NCBI GenBank assembly: GCA_022792395.1
Contig: JAAWAX010000020.1
Location: 1-64,000 of the forward strand
Source of the DNA: Clostridia bacterium
GTDB lineage: Bacteria; Bacillota; Clostridia; TANB77; CAG-508
DNA: 64,000 nucleotides
Reading direction: 5' to 3'
Shown here: piece by piece, positions 18,944 to 27,677 of the stretch
How the letters are laid out: each line of letters starts with the position of its first letter
Numbering within the stretch: the stretch's first letter is position 1
Notes under the pieces: model-generated
Databases searched by the model: none
The model's input: only the letters and a program-made list of their open reading frames with translations
Told to the model about the DNA's origin: nothing
Translations under genes and position numbers: made by a program

Positions 18944-20843
18944 ATGAAAAAAGAAATGAAATTACTAATTATTACTGCTTTAATTATACTAATAATACTT
19001 ATTTTTGTTGCAACAAGCAAAACAAATCATACAGAAAAACAAATTCTTTCGGCTTATGATGAAATCTTTGAAATTCAAAGGGAAGTAGACATAGAAATTG
19101 AGCAATATAAAAATGATTCACAATATACAATGGAAACACCAAAAATAATGCTAAATCCATATAAACTTGCTCCCCTTACTGCTTTAATTATATTTAAAAC
19201 ACCAGATGAAGTAGATATAGAGGTTAAAGTAAATAATACAAAAATGACAACGATGGAAAAAAGTACAGAACATGTTATTCCAATATATGGTATGTATGCG
19301 GATTATGAAAATGAAATAGAACTGATAGCTAGTAATGGCAAAAACAAAAAATTAAATATCAAAACAGATGAATATGACGGAGACCCTATCACACTAGAAA
19401 AAACTAGTGAAGAAGTAAAAAATAACTTATACTTTATTTCTCCAAACTTTGTAAACAATTGTATTATAGATGGAAATGGAAATATACTTTGGTATATTAA
19501 ACGGAGACTATGCAGGAGATATTGAATTTTTAGAAAATGGTCATTTTTATATTAGTGACCCAAATCAAGGAATCAATGGCGTAAAAATAAATTATAGTAG
19601 CTTTGTAGAAATGGACTATTTAGGCAAAATTTATAAACAATGGATTACAGAATATGGTTTACATCATGAATTAATTCCTTTATCTAATAATCAAATGATG
19701 GTATTAGGTGCCAATGATGAATCTAACTTTTTGGATTCTTATATTTACATTATGGATTTAGCATCTAGTAAAATTATAAAATATATTGATTTATATGAAT
19801 TATTACACAATATTGACCCAGATTTGATAGAAAGTCTAGAAATCCCCTTTGATTTAGTCAATAATTCTGCTGATTATAATGAAGAAACTGGAGAATTGCT
19901 TATTTCTTTAAGAGGTGTGAACTCTTTAATGAAATTAAATTTTAATACACATGAAATAATGTGGATATTTGGCAATCCAGATTTTTGGGGTGAAAAATTT
20001 GAAAAATATATGTTAAAAGTACTAGATAATACTAGACTTTTAGGTGGGCAACATTCTGCTTTTATTACAGATAATGGATTAATTGCTGTTCATAATAATG
20101 ATATTGACCAATTTGATTTAAGCAATTCAAATTTATCTCATTACTTGGATTGCTATACTTCTTGTGATTTACTTAAAGTAGATGAAAAATCTATGACAAT
20201 TGAAACAGTATGGCAATATAATGCCAACAAAGAACAATTTAGTAATGTTGGTGGTCATATAGAAATACTAGAAAATAATAATAAATTAATTACTTATGGT
20301 TGGTCTATGAAACAAGAAGCTTATGAAAATCCGCAAGAAATATTATATACAGACCCATCTTACAAAAATGGTATAATTATACAAATAGATGAAAATAATG
20401 AAGAAGTATTTAAAGTCACTATGCCAAGTTTAATATATAGAACTTTTAAAATAGAAGGTTTTTATCAAGAAAATACTGATAATTATTTAATAGAATCCCT
20501 ACAAAGAATAAATGGCACCAAATTAAATGGGAATTTGATAAAAACTTCTGATATCAAATACGAGTTAAACAAGGCAAAAAAATATTTAAATAAAATAGAA
20601 ATAAAAACAAATCGTATTTGCCTTCATGATGAACTATCTGAATCAGATATAGAAGATATTATACTGGTAGGAGAAAATGATTTAAGTTATTCTTTTTGTT
20701 ATAAAAAAGCTGGAAAAGAAGCATCTCAATCTTTTAATTCTGGATATTCTTCTATTATGATAAATTTACCAAAAGGAAACTATGAAATATATATTAAAAT
20801 AAATGATATTTATTATGATACTGAAACAATCGTTACATTTTAA
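18944..20843 (+). CDS. Second arylsulfotransferase-family protein, read through one CGG +1 site
   Basis: ATG 18944 (after AAAGGATATTG) begins a frame with a membrane anchor (about 6-22) that is broken by an in-frame CGG at 19502-19504. Skipping the C gives a continuous 632-residue protein with Gly187 (WYIKGDYAGD). The ASST propeller is recognisable from the repeat LNFNTHEIMWIFG and from GGQHSAFITDNG, which carries the presumed sulfate-accepting His. In the segment matching the HxN motif the sequence reads FDLVNNSADYN, so the His appears to be Val while Asn is kept. Activity may thus differ from the neighbour. A beta-rich C-terminal extension of about 120 residues is unassigned. Confidence 0.75.
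19502..19504 (+). other. In-frame CGG, +1 recoding site (second arylsulfotransferase, Gly187)
   Basis: Context ATT AAA CGG AGA CTA. Skipping C gives GGA GAC TAT GCA GGA GAT (GDYAGD), continuing the propeller. Confidence 0.87.
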
Positions 20844-20848
20844 TTATT

Positions 20849-20884
20849 AGAAGAGTCATTGAAAATTTTCAATGACTCTTATTT
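20849..20884. terminator. Bidirectional terminator between the surface cluster and the SASP gene
   Basis: AAGAGTCATTGAAAA and its complement TTTTCAATGACTCTT form a perfect stem between convergent genes. Confidence 0.8.
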
Positions 20885-20893
20885 AAGAAATAA

Positions 20894-21073
20894 CTATTTA
20901 TTTTCTACACTTCTATTAGCAATTTCAATTGCTTTTGTTACAATGTTACCACATTGTTTAGATGATACATTTGCCCAACTTCCACCATCTTGTTTTACTT
21001 GATTATAAACACCTAATTCTTTTGCTATTTCTTCTCTTAAATTTTCAGATATTAATTTACTATTTCTAGACAT
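20894..21073 (-). CDS. Small acid-soluble spore protein, alpha/beta type (divergent)
   Basis: A 59-residue protein from ATG 21073 with an excellent ribosome site (AGGAGG). It matches alpha/beta-type SASPs, which coat spore DNA: NLREEIAKELGVYNQ corresponds to the first conserved helix, and SWANVSSKQCGNIVTKAIE to the second, with the central G and the V-x-K pattern. Compared with classical SASPs the N-terminal part before the first helix is short, the GPR protease site is not obvious, and a Cys is present in SSKQCGN. It is a single-gene unit. Confidence 0.75.
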   Translation of the reverse strand: MSRNSKLISENLREEIAKELGVYNQVKQDGGSWANVSSKQCGNIVTKAIEIANRSVENK

Positions 21074-21250
21074 AACATCCTCCTATATAAATCAATAAAA
21101 GATTTTTATCATAAAACTTAAATTTAAGTTTTATAATTATAGTATAATCAATTTTGAAAATTTTATTTTGACATTTTTTGTAGTTTTTATACATTTTTTA
21201 TCAAAATATGATATAATAAATTAGATTACTTAATTACAAGGAGAATTATT

Positions 21251-23059
21251 ATGAGCAGTAAGAACAATCTTTTAGAAAAAGAAGAAACAAAGACATCGGA
21301 AGAAATTCTTGAAATAGAAAAAAATTCTAAAAAAATCTCAAAAAAAACAGTAGAAAAAAATAAGAAAACAAATGATGTACAAACAGATAAAAAAGTAGAA
21401 AAAGATACAGAAGAAGTTGTAAAAAAAGTGGATGAATCTTCTATCGAAACTTCCATCGATGAGAAACAAGAGACAGAAAAGTTAAAAGATTTAGAAGAAG
21501 CAAAAGAAACCGAAAAGCTAGAAAAATCGGAAAAAACTTTAATAGAAGCTGACGAAAAGGAACAACCAGAAGAAAATGCAACTGATACTTTTTCTCCTAT
21601 GAAGCAAAAGCCAACCAATCTAGTATCTATCTTTGCTTTACTATTAGTTATCTTCATTGGTATTTTGTTACTAATTTTTGCCCTATTTACCATTTATAAT
21701 ACTTTTAATACGAATATCATTTCAGGTGTACATATTAAAGAAATAGATGTTTCTGGCTTAAGTGAATCCGATGCTAAATATCAATTAGATAATTATTTAA
21801 AAAGTAAAATTCCAGAAGAAATAACCCTTAAACGTGGAGATTTTGAAACTACCATTTCAACTTCGCAAATGGATATGGCCTTTGATACCAAATCTGCCAG
21901 CCATTCAGCACTTCAAATTGGAAGAGAAGGAAACATTTTTGAAAATAATTTACAAGTATTGTCTATGATGTTTGGATATGTCAATGTAGAACCTAAAGTC
22001 ACTTATAATAAACAATTACTAACGAAATATTTAGAAGATATTTCTACTCAATTGCCAGATGCCGTAGTCCAAAGCAGTTATTACATAGAAAATAATGAAT
22101 TGATTATCACTTCTGGTAAAGAAGGAAATGTTGTTGATATTGCTAATACGATAGAAGCCATTAAAGATTCTATTTCTACTTTTTCCGCTTTAGAAAAGCC
22201 TATCGAAATAGCTGTAAAAGCGAAACAACCAGATGAAATAAACGTGGAACAAATTTATAACGAAGTTCGCAAAGACCCAGTAGATGCTTATTATACAAAA
22301 GATCCTTTTGAGATTCATCCTTCTGAAGATGGAGTTGACTTTCATATTTCATTAGAAGAAGCAAAAGCTATGATTTCTTCAGAAAAAAAAGAAGAATATA
22401 CGATTCCACTTAACATTATCACACCTAATGTTACTACAAATATGATTGGGACAGAAGCTTTTCCAGATTTATTATCTACTTTCTCTACTAGATATGCCGC
22501 TAGTAATCGAAACCGAACTACCAACTTAATCCTTGCTTCTAATAAAATAAATGGTACTGTTTTAATGCCAGGAGAAACTTTTTCTTATAATAAAGTCGTT
22601 GGTGCTAGAACCATTGCTGCTGGTTATAAAGAAGCTCCTATTTACATAGAAGGTAGAGTAGAAGATGGTCTTGGCGGAGGTATTTGTCAAATCACTTCCA
22701 CTTTATACAATGCCGTTATTTATGCTAATTTAGAAGTAACACAACGAACCAATCATCAATTTGTTCCATCTTATGTGACAGCTAGCAGAGATGCTACTGT
22801 TGTATATGGAGCTTTGGATTTTCAATTCAAAAATAATAGAAATTATCCAATTAAATTAGTTTGCTCTGTTTCTGAAGGAATTGCTAATTTCCAAATTTTT
22901 GGTATGAGACAAGAAGATGATGTAGAAGTTGAAATTTCTTCTTATGAAACTGGTAGAACTTCTACGGCTATCTATTCAGAAGCCTATAAAATCCTAAAAC
23001 GTGATGGGCAAATAGTAGATACTCAATTATTATCAAAAGATACTTATAGAAGACATTAA
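21251..23059 (+). CDS. VanW-family membrane protein with peptidoglycan-binding-like domain
   Basis: A 602-residue cell-envelope protein. Residues 1-120 are a highly charged Lys/Glu cytoplasmic tail, followed by one membrane segment (about 124-152). A region like the PG_binding_4 domain (about 160-390) leads to the VanW domain (about 410-550), with the hallmark stretches GETFSYNKVVGARTI, GGGICQITSTLYNA and RTNHQFVPSYV. VanW/YoaR proteins are common in Firmicutes, but their biochemical role is unknown. ATG 21251 follows AAGGAGAATTATT. All CGG triplets in the gene are out of frame. Confidence 0.88.
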   Translation: MSSKNNLLEKEETKTSEEILEIEKNSKKISKKTVEKNKKTNDVQTDKKVEKDTEEVVKKVDESSIETSIDEKQETEKLKDLEEAKETEKLEKSEKTLIEADEKEQPEENATDTFSPMKQKPTNLVSIFALLLVIFIGILLLIFALFTIYNTFNTNIISGVHIKEIDVSGLSESDAKYQLDNYLKSKIPEEITLKRGDFETTISTSQMDMAFDTKSASHSALQIGREGNIFENNLQVLSMMFGYVNVEPKVTYNKQLLTKYLEDISTQLPDAVVQSSYYIENNELIITSGKEGNVVDIANTIEAIKDSISTFSALEKPIEIAVKAKQPDEINVEQIYNEVRKDPVDAYYTKDPFEIHPSEDGVDFHISLEEAKAMISSEKKEEYTIPLNIITPNVTTNMIGTEAFPDLLSTFSTRYAASNRNRTTNLILASNKINGTVLMPGETFSYNKVVGARTIAAGYKEAPIYIEGRVEDGLGGGICQITSTLYNAVIYANLEVTQRTNHQFVPSYVTASRDATVVYGALDFQFKNNRNYPIKLVCSVSEGIANFQIFGMRQEDDVEVEISSYETGRTSTAIYSEAYKILKRDGQIVDTQLLSKDTYRRH

Positions 23060-23082
23060 CTGATACTATATTTTAGATATCA

Positions 23083-23111
23083 AAAGACTGTCAGGATGAC
23101 AGTCTTTTTTA
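23083..23111 (+). terminator. Terminator after the VanW-family gene
   Basis: AAAGACTGTCA and TGACAGTCTTT form a tight stem followed by a T-run. Confidence 0.8.
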
Positions 23112-23124
23112 CTTATATAGAAAA

Positions 23125-23147
23125 CTAAAATCAAGCCCCTATTAGTC
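23125..23147. repeat. Short dispersed repeat copy shared with 1275-1297
   Basis: Contains CTAAAATCAAGCCCCTATT, found in the opposite orientation near 1275-1297. It lies between the VanW terminator and the end of ypeB. Confidence 0.5.
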
Positions 23148-23159
23148 TTTCTCTATGCA

Positions 23160-24533
23160 TTACATTGTCAAAGTTCCATTTGGTGTGTTCGTAATAATTA
23201 AAATATCTTCTTCTCTACCATTATCAGCATTGATATAGACTAAAAACTCTCTATCCTCTACTTTTCCTTTGAATTCATAGCACAAGATTTCAGTTTGCCA
23301 TTCCGTTGGAATTACTGCCAAACCTTCACTTTGTATATCTAAATCTTTATTTAATGATTTTTTAGCTTCTTCTCGTGTAATATTAACTTTAGATACATCT
23401 CTTATCGTATGATTATTTAAATATCCTGTTGTTTCAATTCCTAACACTTCACCATTATCTAAAGCTACTTTCACTTTAATTAAATCTGGATACATTACTA
23501 CATTATTTTGAGTCGCTGCATAATTGATTGTAACAATTCCTTCTTGTTTTAAATAATACGTTTCCTTCATTTCTTTAAAGCCTTTTGATTCTAAATATTC
23601 TTTTCCTTTTTCATCTGCTTCTTCTTGGGAAATAATTTCTGAATTCACTTCTCTATTAGCGTTAAAATAAACAACATGTCCTCCCTTTTTAGAAATTGAT
23701 ATATTAATTGTCTTATCTTCCTGATTTGTGATAGAAAAGTCATAAACAGGAATGGTTGCATTCTCTGAAAATCCCAAATTAGAAATTTCCTTTACCTTAT
23801 CTCTACCGATAAAATCTTCTGCAATTTGTTTTGCTCTATCCTCCTCTATGTCATCCCCTGTAAGCCCTTTTTTCTCACTATTTGTTAAATGTTCTGAAAA
23901 AGCACCATCATAAATTAATCCAGAATATTCATGAAAATTCTCTTCCAAATTACTAAAACTTTCTTTTGAAATGTTATCCACTTGTTGGGCAAAAGCAACT
24001 GTTTCCTTTTTGGTTAATTCTCCCCAAGAAAATCTTCCACTATTCAAATCATCTGACAATTGATTTAATGTATTGGATAATTCTACACTATAAGAATGTA
24101 ACTCTTTCAAATTATTCAAATCCTCTTCTGTTAAATCCTCATTATAAATATTTTTTCTAGACAAGGAATAGCTATAATCACTTACTTGATTTAAAAACTT
24201 TTCTGTATTTTCTAACTCTTGACTCTCAATTGGCAATCTAGCCAAATAACTTTGTGCTAGATTTGCCTCTCTCCATAAATTAGTTAATGTCTCTGCTCCA
24301 TGTTCTGAAGTAGATGAAATCAATGATTTAGCTAAATAAGTTTCCACATTTTGTACATAATCTACCAATTCATAAAAAGCCATATTATAACTATTTTCTG
24401 AAGTTTGTCTATACTCTTGTTGTTTTTTATATAGGATAATTCCTAATGCCACAACAATAATTAATAATACACAAATAACACTTAACATGTGTCCTTTCTT
24501 TAATCTTTCTTTCCAATCTTGCAATTTATTCAT
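23160..24533 (-). CDS. ypeB: Spore germination protein YpeB
   Basis: YpeB is the membrane-anchored partner that stabilises and localises the cortex-lytic enzyme SleB in the spore; here its gene directly follows sleB (89-base gap). The 457-residue protein has an N-terminal membrane anchor (about 17-34), a helical N-terminal domain (about 40-200) and C-terminal PepSY-like repeats (about 225-450), including DIEEDRAKQIAEDFIG and SQEEADEKGKEYLESKG. Length and architecture match Bacillus YpeB. The gap to sleB contains a dispersed repeat (24549-24583). Confidence 0.92.
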   Translation of the reverse strand: MNKLQDWKERLKKGHMLSVICVLLIIVVALGIILYKKQQEYRQTSENSYNMAFYELVDYVQNVETYLAKSLISSTSEHGAETLTNLWREANLAQSYLARLPIESQELENTEKFLNQVSDYSYSLSRKNIYNEDLTEEDLNNLKELHSYSVELSNTLNQLSDDLNSGRFSWGELTKKETVAFAQQVDNISKESFSNLEENFHEYSGLIYDGAFSEHLTNSEKKGLTGDDIEEDRAKQIAEDFIGRDKVKEISNLGFSENATIPVYDFSITNQEDKTINISISKKGGHVVYFNANREVNSEIISQEEADEKGKEYLESKGFKEMKETYYLKQEGIVTINYAATQNNVVMYPDLIKVKVALDNGEVLGIETTGYLNNHTIRDVSKVNITREEAKKSLNKDLDIQSEGLAVIPTEWQTEILCYEFKGKVEDREFLVYINADNGREEDILIITNTPNGTLTM

Positions 24534-24548
24534 ACTTACCTCTCCTTT

Positions 24549-24583
24549 TCCCCACTAGTTCTGGGTTTAATTGGGGAATTTTT
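24549..24583. repeat. C4/G4 hairpin repeat, copy 1
   Basis: TCCCCACT, GTTC, GGGTTTAATTGGGGAA and the spacing between them are shared with 31820-31852, with only two differences over about 29 bases. CCCCA and TGGGG can pair. It sits between sleB and ypeB, within a likely operon. Confidence 0.6.
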
Positions 24584-24622
24584 CCCCACTATCCCTAAAT
24601 TAATGGAAAAATTTTTTTCTAT

Positions 24623-25099
24623 CTATTTGCAAAAACGATGTTTACCAATGGTTTTTACCAAAGGTCTTGACCAAATCCACTTATTAGTTGCGGTTGCTGG
24701 ATTAAAATAATAAATACATCCACCAGTTGGATCCCAACCATTCATGGCATCTTGAGCAGCTTTATAGACAGTAGAACCTTCACTAATTGGTGCATTAATT
24801 TGTCCATCTGCTACAGCCGTAAATGCTCCTGATTGATAAATGACACCAGATATCGTATTGGGGAATTGTGAACTTTTTACCCTATTTAAAATGACTGCTC
24901 CTACTGCTACTTGCCCTTCATAAGGTTCTCCTCTTGCTTCTCCGTTAATGGCTCTTGCCATTAATTGAATATCTGAAGTTCCTGATGACGCTGCATAGCT
25001 AATATTTTCTTTGTTTATGTCATTTTTTATAAATACAAGACATAAAAATATGAGTGATAAAATTAAAATAATTCCTATTATTTTCAGTCTATTTTTCAA
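24623..25099 (-). CDS. sleB: Spore cortex-lytic enzyme SleB (cell wall hydrolase)
   Basis: SleB degrades the muramic-lactam cortex peptidoglycan during germination. The 158-residue protein has a signal/anchor segment (about 7-24) followed directly by the Hydrolase_2 (SleB/CwlJ) catalytic domain, with the catalytic Glu in MARAINGEARGEPYEGQVA and further landmarks VILNRVKSSQFP and GCIYYFNP. It lacks the N-terminal peptidoglycan-binding domain of Bacillus SleB, so it is a short form. The following ypeB supports the spore role over a vegetative one. Confidence 0.88.
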   Translation of the reverse strand: MKNRLKIIGIILILSLIFLCLVFIKNDINKENISYAASSGTSDIQLMARAINGEARGEPYEGQVAVGAVILNRVKSSQFPNTISGVIYQSGAFTAVADGQINAPISEGSTVYKAAQDAMNGWDPTGGCIYYFNPATATNKWIWSRPLVKTIGKHRFCK

Positions 25100-25226
25100 A
25101 AAATCACCTTTTCTTTTTTTATTTTTCTATATTATTTTGTATTTTTATTTAAAAAATATTCCATTTTTTGAAATTTTATTTTTTTTATGATAAAATGAGG
25201 AAAATAAAAAAGGAGAATGTTAAAAT

Positions 25227-26354
25227 ATGAAAAATATTTTAATTTTTTATGCTTCCTATGGTGGTGGTCATTTAAATGCTGCCAAATCTATTTATGAATG
25301 TATTTCAAATCACTATGAAAATAATTCCATTGAATTAATAGATTGTATGAAGTATGTAAATAAAACTGTAGAAAAACTATCAACCGTTGCTTACCGAGAA
25401 GCTGCTAAAAAAGCACCTTGGGTTTGGGGAAAGATTTATAGTGACTCACAAAAAGGACCTTTAGCCCATCTTTCTTCTAGATCTAATAAAATTATGGCAA
25501 TTAAGTTATTACGATTACTGCGAGAAAAAAATCCTGACTTAATTATTTCTACCCATCCTTTTAGTAGTCAAATGTGTAGTTATCTAAAAAGAAAAGGAAA
25601 AATAACAGCCAAAATTGCAACCATTATGACTGATTTTGCTCCTCATGACCAATGGCTAGTTGGTAGTGATTTTACGGATTATTTTTTTGTTGCTAATAGC
25701 AAAATGAAAGATTACTTAATTTCTACTAATATTCCACAAAATAAAGTTTTTATAACAGGAATACCTCTATCTAGTCGCTTTTTAGAAAAATATGATAGAA
25801 AAGAAATTTTAGCTAAATTTGAATTAGAAGATGGAAAAAAGAATATCTTATTTTTTGGCGGTGGTGAATTTGGTTTAGGTAAATCTAGAACTTTTGAAAT
25901 TTTAGATACACTTATTAAAACAGCTAAAGATATGCAAATAATTGCTATTAGTGGAAAAAATGAAAAAATGAAAACAAAATTTGATGAAATAGTAAAAAAC
26001 AATTATGCAAGCAACCGTGTTAAAATACTTAAGTTTACCAATCAAGTCCCTGAACTTATGTCTATTTCTGATGTAGTAGTGACAAAGCCTGGTGGTATGA
26101 CTACAACGGAAAGTCTAGCTTGTGGTTTACCTATGATTATTATCAATCCGATTCCTGGACAAGAAGAAGAAAATGCTGAATTTTTAGAAAAAAAGAAGGT
26201 TGGTATTTGGATTAAGAAAAATGATGATGTTTCTAAAATTTTACATGATTTATTCTCAAATCCTAATCAATTAAATGAAATGAAAAATAATGCTTTATTA
26301 ATTGGACATCCAAATTCAACCAAAGATATCTGTGATATCTTGTTAAATAGTTAA
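25227..26354 (+). CDS. Diacylglycerol glucosyltransferase (MGDG synthase/UgtP-like, GT28)
   Basis: A 375-residue glycosyltransferase predicted to transfer glucose from UDP-glucose to diacylglycerol, making membrane glycolipids that also anchor lipoteichoic acid. The N-terminal MGDG-synthase domain shows YASYGGGHLNAAKSI (about 8-22) and the C-terminal GT-B half has the donor site KPGGMTTTESLACGLP and PIPGQEEENAEFL. No signal peptide is present, as expected for a peripheral inner-leaflet enzyme. It is transcribed alone. The mutase and pyrophosphorylase at 31.9-35 kb could supply its UDP-sugar. Confidence 0.88.
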   Translation: MKNILIFYASYGGGHLNAAKSIYECISNHYENNSIELIDCMKYVNKTVEKLSTVAYREAAKKAPWVWGKIYSDSQKGPLAHLSSRSNKIMAIKLLRLLREKNPDLIISTHPFSSQMCSYLKRKGKITAKIATIMTDFAPHDQWLVGSDFTDYFFVANSKMKDYLISTNIPQNKVFITGIPLSSRFLEKYDRKEILAKFELEDGKKNILFFGGGEFGLGKSRTFEILDTLIKTAKDMQIIAISGKNEKMKTKFDEIVKNNYASNRVKILKFTNQVPELMSISDVVVTKPGGMTTTESLACGLPMIIINPIPGQEEENAEFLEKKKVGIWIKKNDDVSKILHDLFSNPNQLNEMKNNALLIGHPNSTKDICDILLNS

Positions 26355-26371
26355 GGAGAAAAATGGAATTT

Positions 26372-26460
26372 GTTCGTATGCCAAATTTATGAAATAAATT
26401 TGTGTACAATGTATTTTATATATTAGAAAGTCAGTATGACTTTTCTAATATATAAAAAAA
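26372..26460. repeat. Structured intergenic element, family 2, copy 2
   Basis: It begins with GCCAAATTTATG..., a small hairpin (CAAATTTAT/ATAAATTTG) and TTTGTGT, then a larger stem (TATATATTAGAAA and a matching TTTCTAATATATA). The layout and left-side sequence align with 1339-1455, whereas the stem sequence is unrelated. Confidence 0.5.
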
Positions 26461-26492
26461 GCTAAATGTACAAGAACATTTAGTTTTTTTTA
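26458..26492 (+). terminator. Terminator after the glucosyltransferase gene
   Basis: CTAAATGT and ACATTTAG pair around ACAAGA and are followed by eight T residues. Confidence 0.75.
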
Positions 26493-26570
26493 TTTCAATA
26501 GTTATAAATTAAGCTTCTATTTAAATGATATCTTCAAATTACAAAGTTAAAAAATTTTTTACTTGCTATT

Positions 26571-27170
26571 TTATAATTCTCTCCTTCCTTCCAATGCTTT
26601 TGTTAAAGTAATTTCATCTGTATATTCCAAATCTCCTCCAACAGGAATTCCATGTGCGATTCTAGTGACCGTAATTCCTAATGGTTTAATTAATTTAGAT
26701 AAATACATGGCCGTTGCTTCTCCTTCCACTCTAGGGTTAGTCGCTAATATTACTTCTTTTACTTGTCCATCCATCAATCTCGCTAAAAGCTCCTTTATTT
26801 TGATATCATCTGGTCCCACTCCATTCATAGGAGATATAGAACCATGTAAAACATGATACACACCTTTAAATTCGTGCGTTTTTTCCATGGCTATAATATC
26901 TCTTACATCTTCTACTACACATATAAGTGAACTATCTCTTTTGGGACTTCCACAAATAATACATGGATCTGTATCTGAAATATTATAGCATTTACTACAA
27001 TATTTTAAATTCTTTTTGGCGTTTGTAATAGAAGATATGAATTCATTGGTTTCTTCTTCTGAACAGTTTAAAATATAAAAAGCAAGCCTCGCAGCTGTTT
27101 TATGCCCAATGCTTGGTAATCTTTCAAAACTTTCTATTAACTTTTCAATTGATGGCGAATATAAAGACAT
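26571..27170 (-). CDS. recR: Recombination protein RecR
   Basis: RecR forms a DNA clamp that with RecO/RecF loads RecA at gaps. The 199 residues show the helix-hairpin-helix start ([16 protein letters not shown]), the C4 zinc finger ([17 protein letters not shown], about 57-73) and the Toprim domain ([25 protein letters not shown]). It is the third gene of the conserved Firmicutes set dnaX-ybaB-recR on the same strand. Confidence 0.96.
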   Translation of the reverse strand: MSLYSPSIEKLIESFERLPSIGHKTAARLAFYILNCSEEETNEFISSITNAKKNLKYCSKCYNISDTDPCIICGSPKRDSSLICVVEDVRDIIAMEKTHEFKGVYHVLHGSISPMNGVGPDDIKIKELLARLMDGQVKEVILATNPRVEGEATAMYLSKLIKPLGITVTRIAHGIPVGGDLEYTDEITLTKALEGRREL

Positions 27171-27265
27171 TTCTATTTTCCTTTCTAGTAATAATTCTGG
27201 AAATGTGCCATTATAGATTTTTTTAGCTTGGGTTCTTTTTGCACATCTCCAGAATTATTATCAAC

Positions 27266-27610
27266 TTACATAAGTCCTGGTATATTAAATTTTCCTAATT
27301 GAGCAGCTTGTTCACTATCTACTTTTCTTAATGCTTCATTTACACATGTTAAAATTAAATCTTCTAACATTTCTACATCTTCTGGGTCTACTACTTCTGG
27401 CTTTATTTTTATTTCTTTCACAACTTTTTCTCCTGAAACTTTTACATTAATCGCTCCTCCACCTGCTGATGCATCAAATTCTTTCGTTGCTAATTCAGCT
27501 TGTGATTTCTCCATATCTGCTTGCATTTTTTTTGCTTCCTTCATTAAGTTGTTAATATTCATGCCTCCAAATCCTCCCATTCCTCCTGGGAATCCACCTC
27601 TTTTACTCAT
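27266..27610 (-). CDS. YbaB/EbfC family nucleoid-associated protein
   Basis: A small dimeric DNA-binding protein of 114 residues. The N-terminus is a Gly/Met-rich tail ([18 protein letters not shown]), followed by the YbaB fold with [19 protein letters not shown] and [18 protein letters not shown]. It sits between dnaX and recR as in most bacteria and is expected to be co-transcribed with both. Confidence 0.94.
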   Translation of the reverse strand: MSKRGGFPGGMGGFGGMNINNLMKEAKKMQADMEKSQAELATKEFDASAGGGAINVKVSGEKVVKEIKIKPEVVDPEDVEMLEDLILTCVNEALRKVDSEQAAQLGKFNIPGLM

Positions 27611-27677
27611 TTTTAATATCTCCTTTCAAATTTTATAAATTTCTATTTATGTTTTCCGTTCAATTATTAACGAAATA

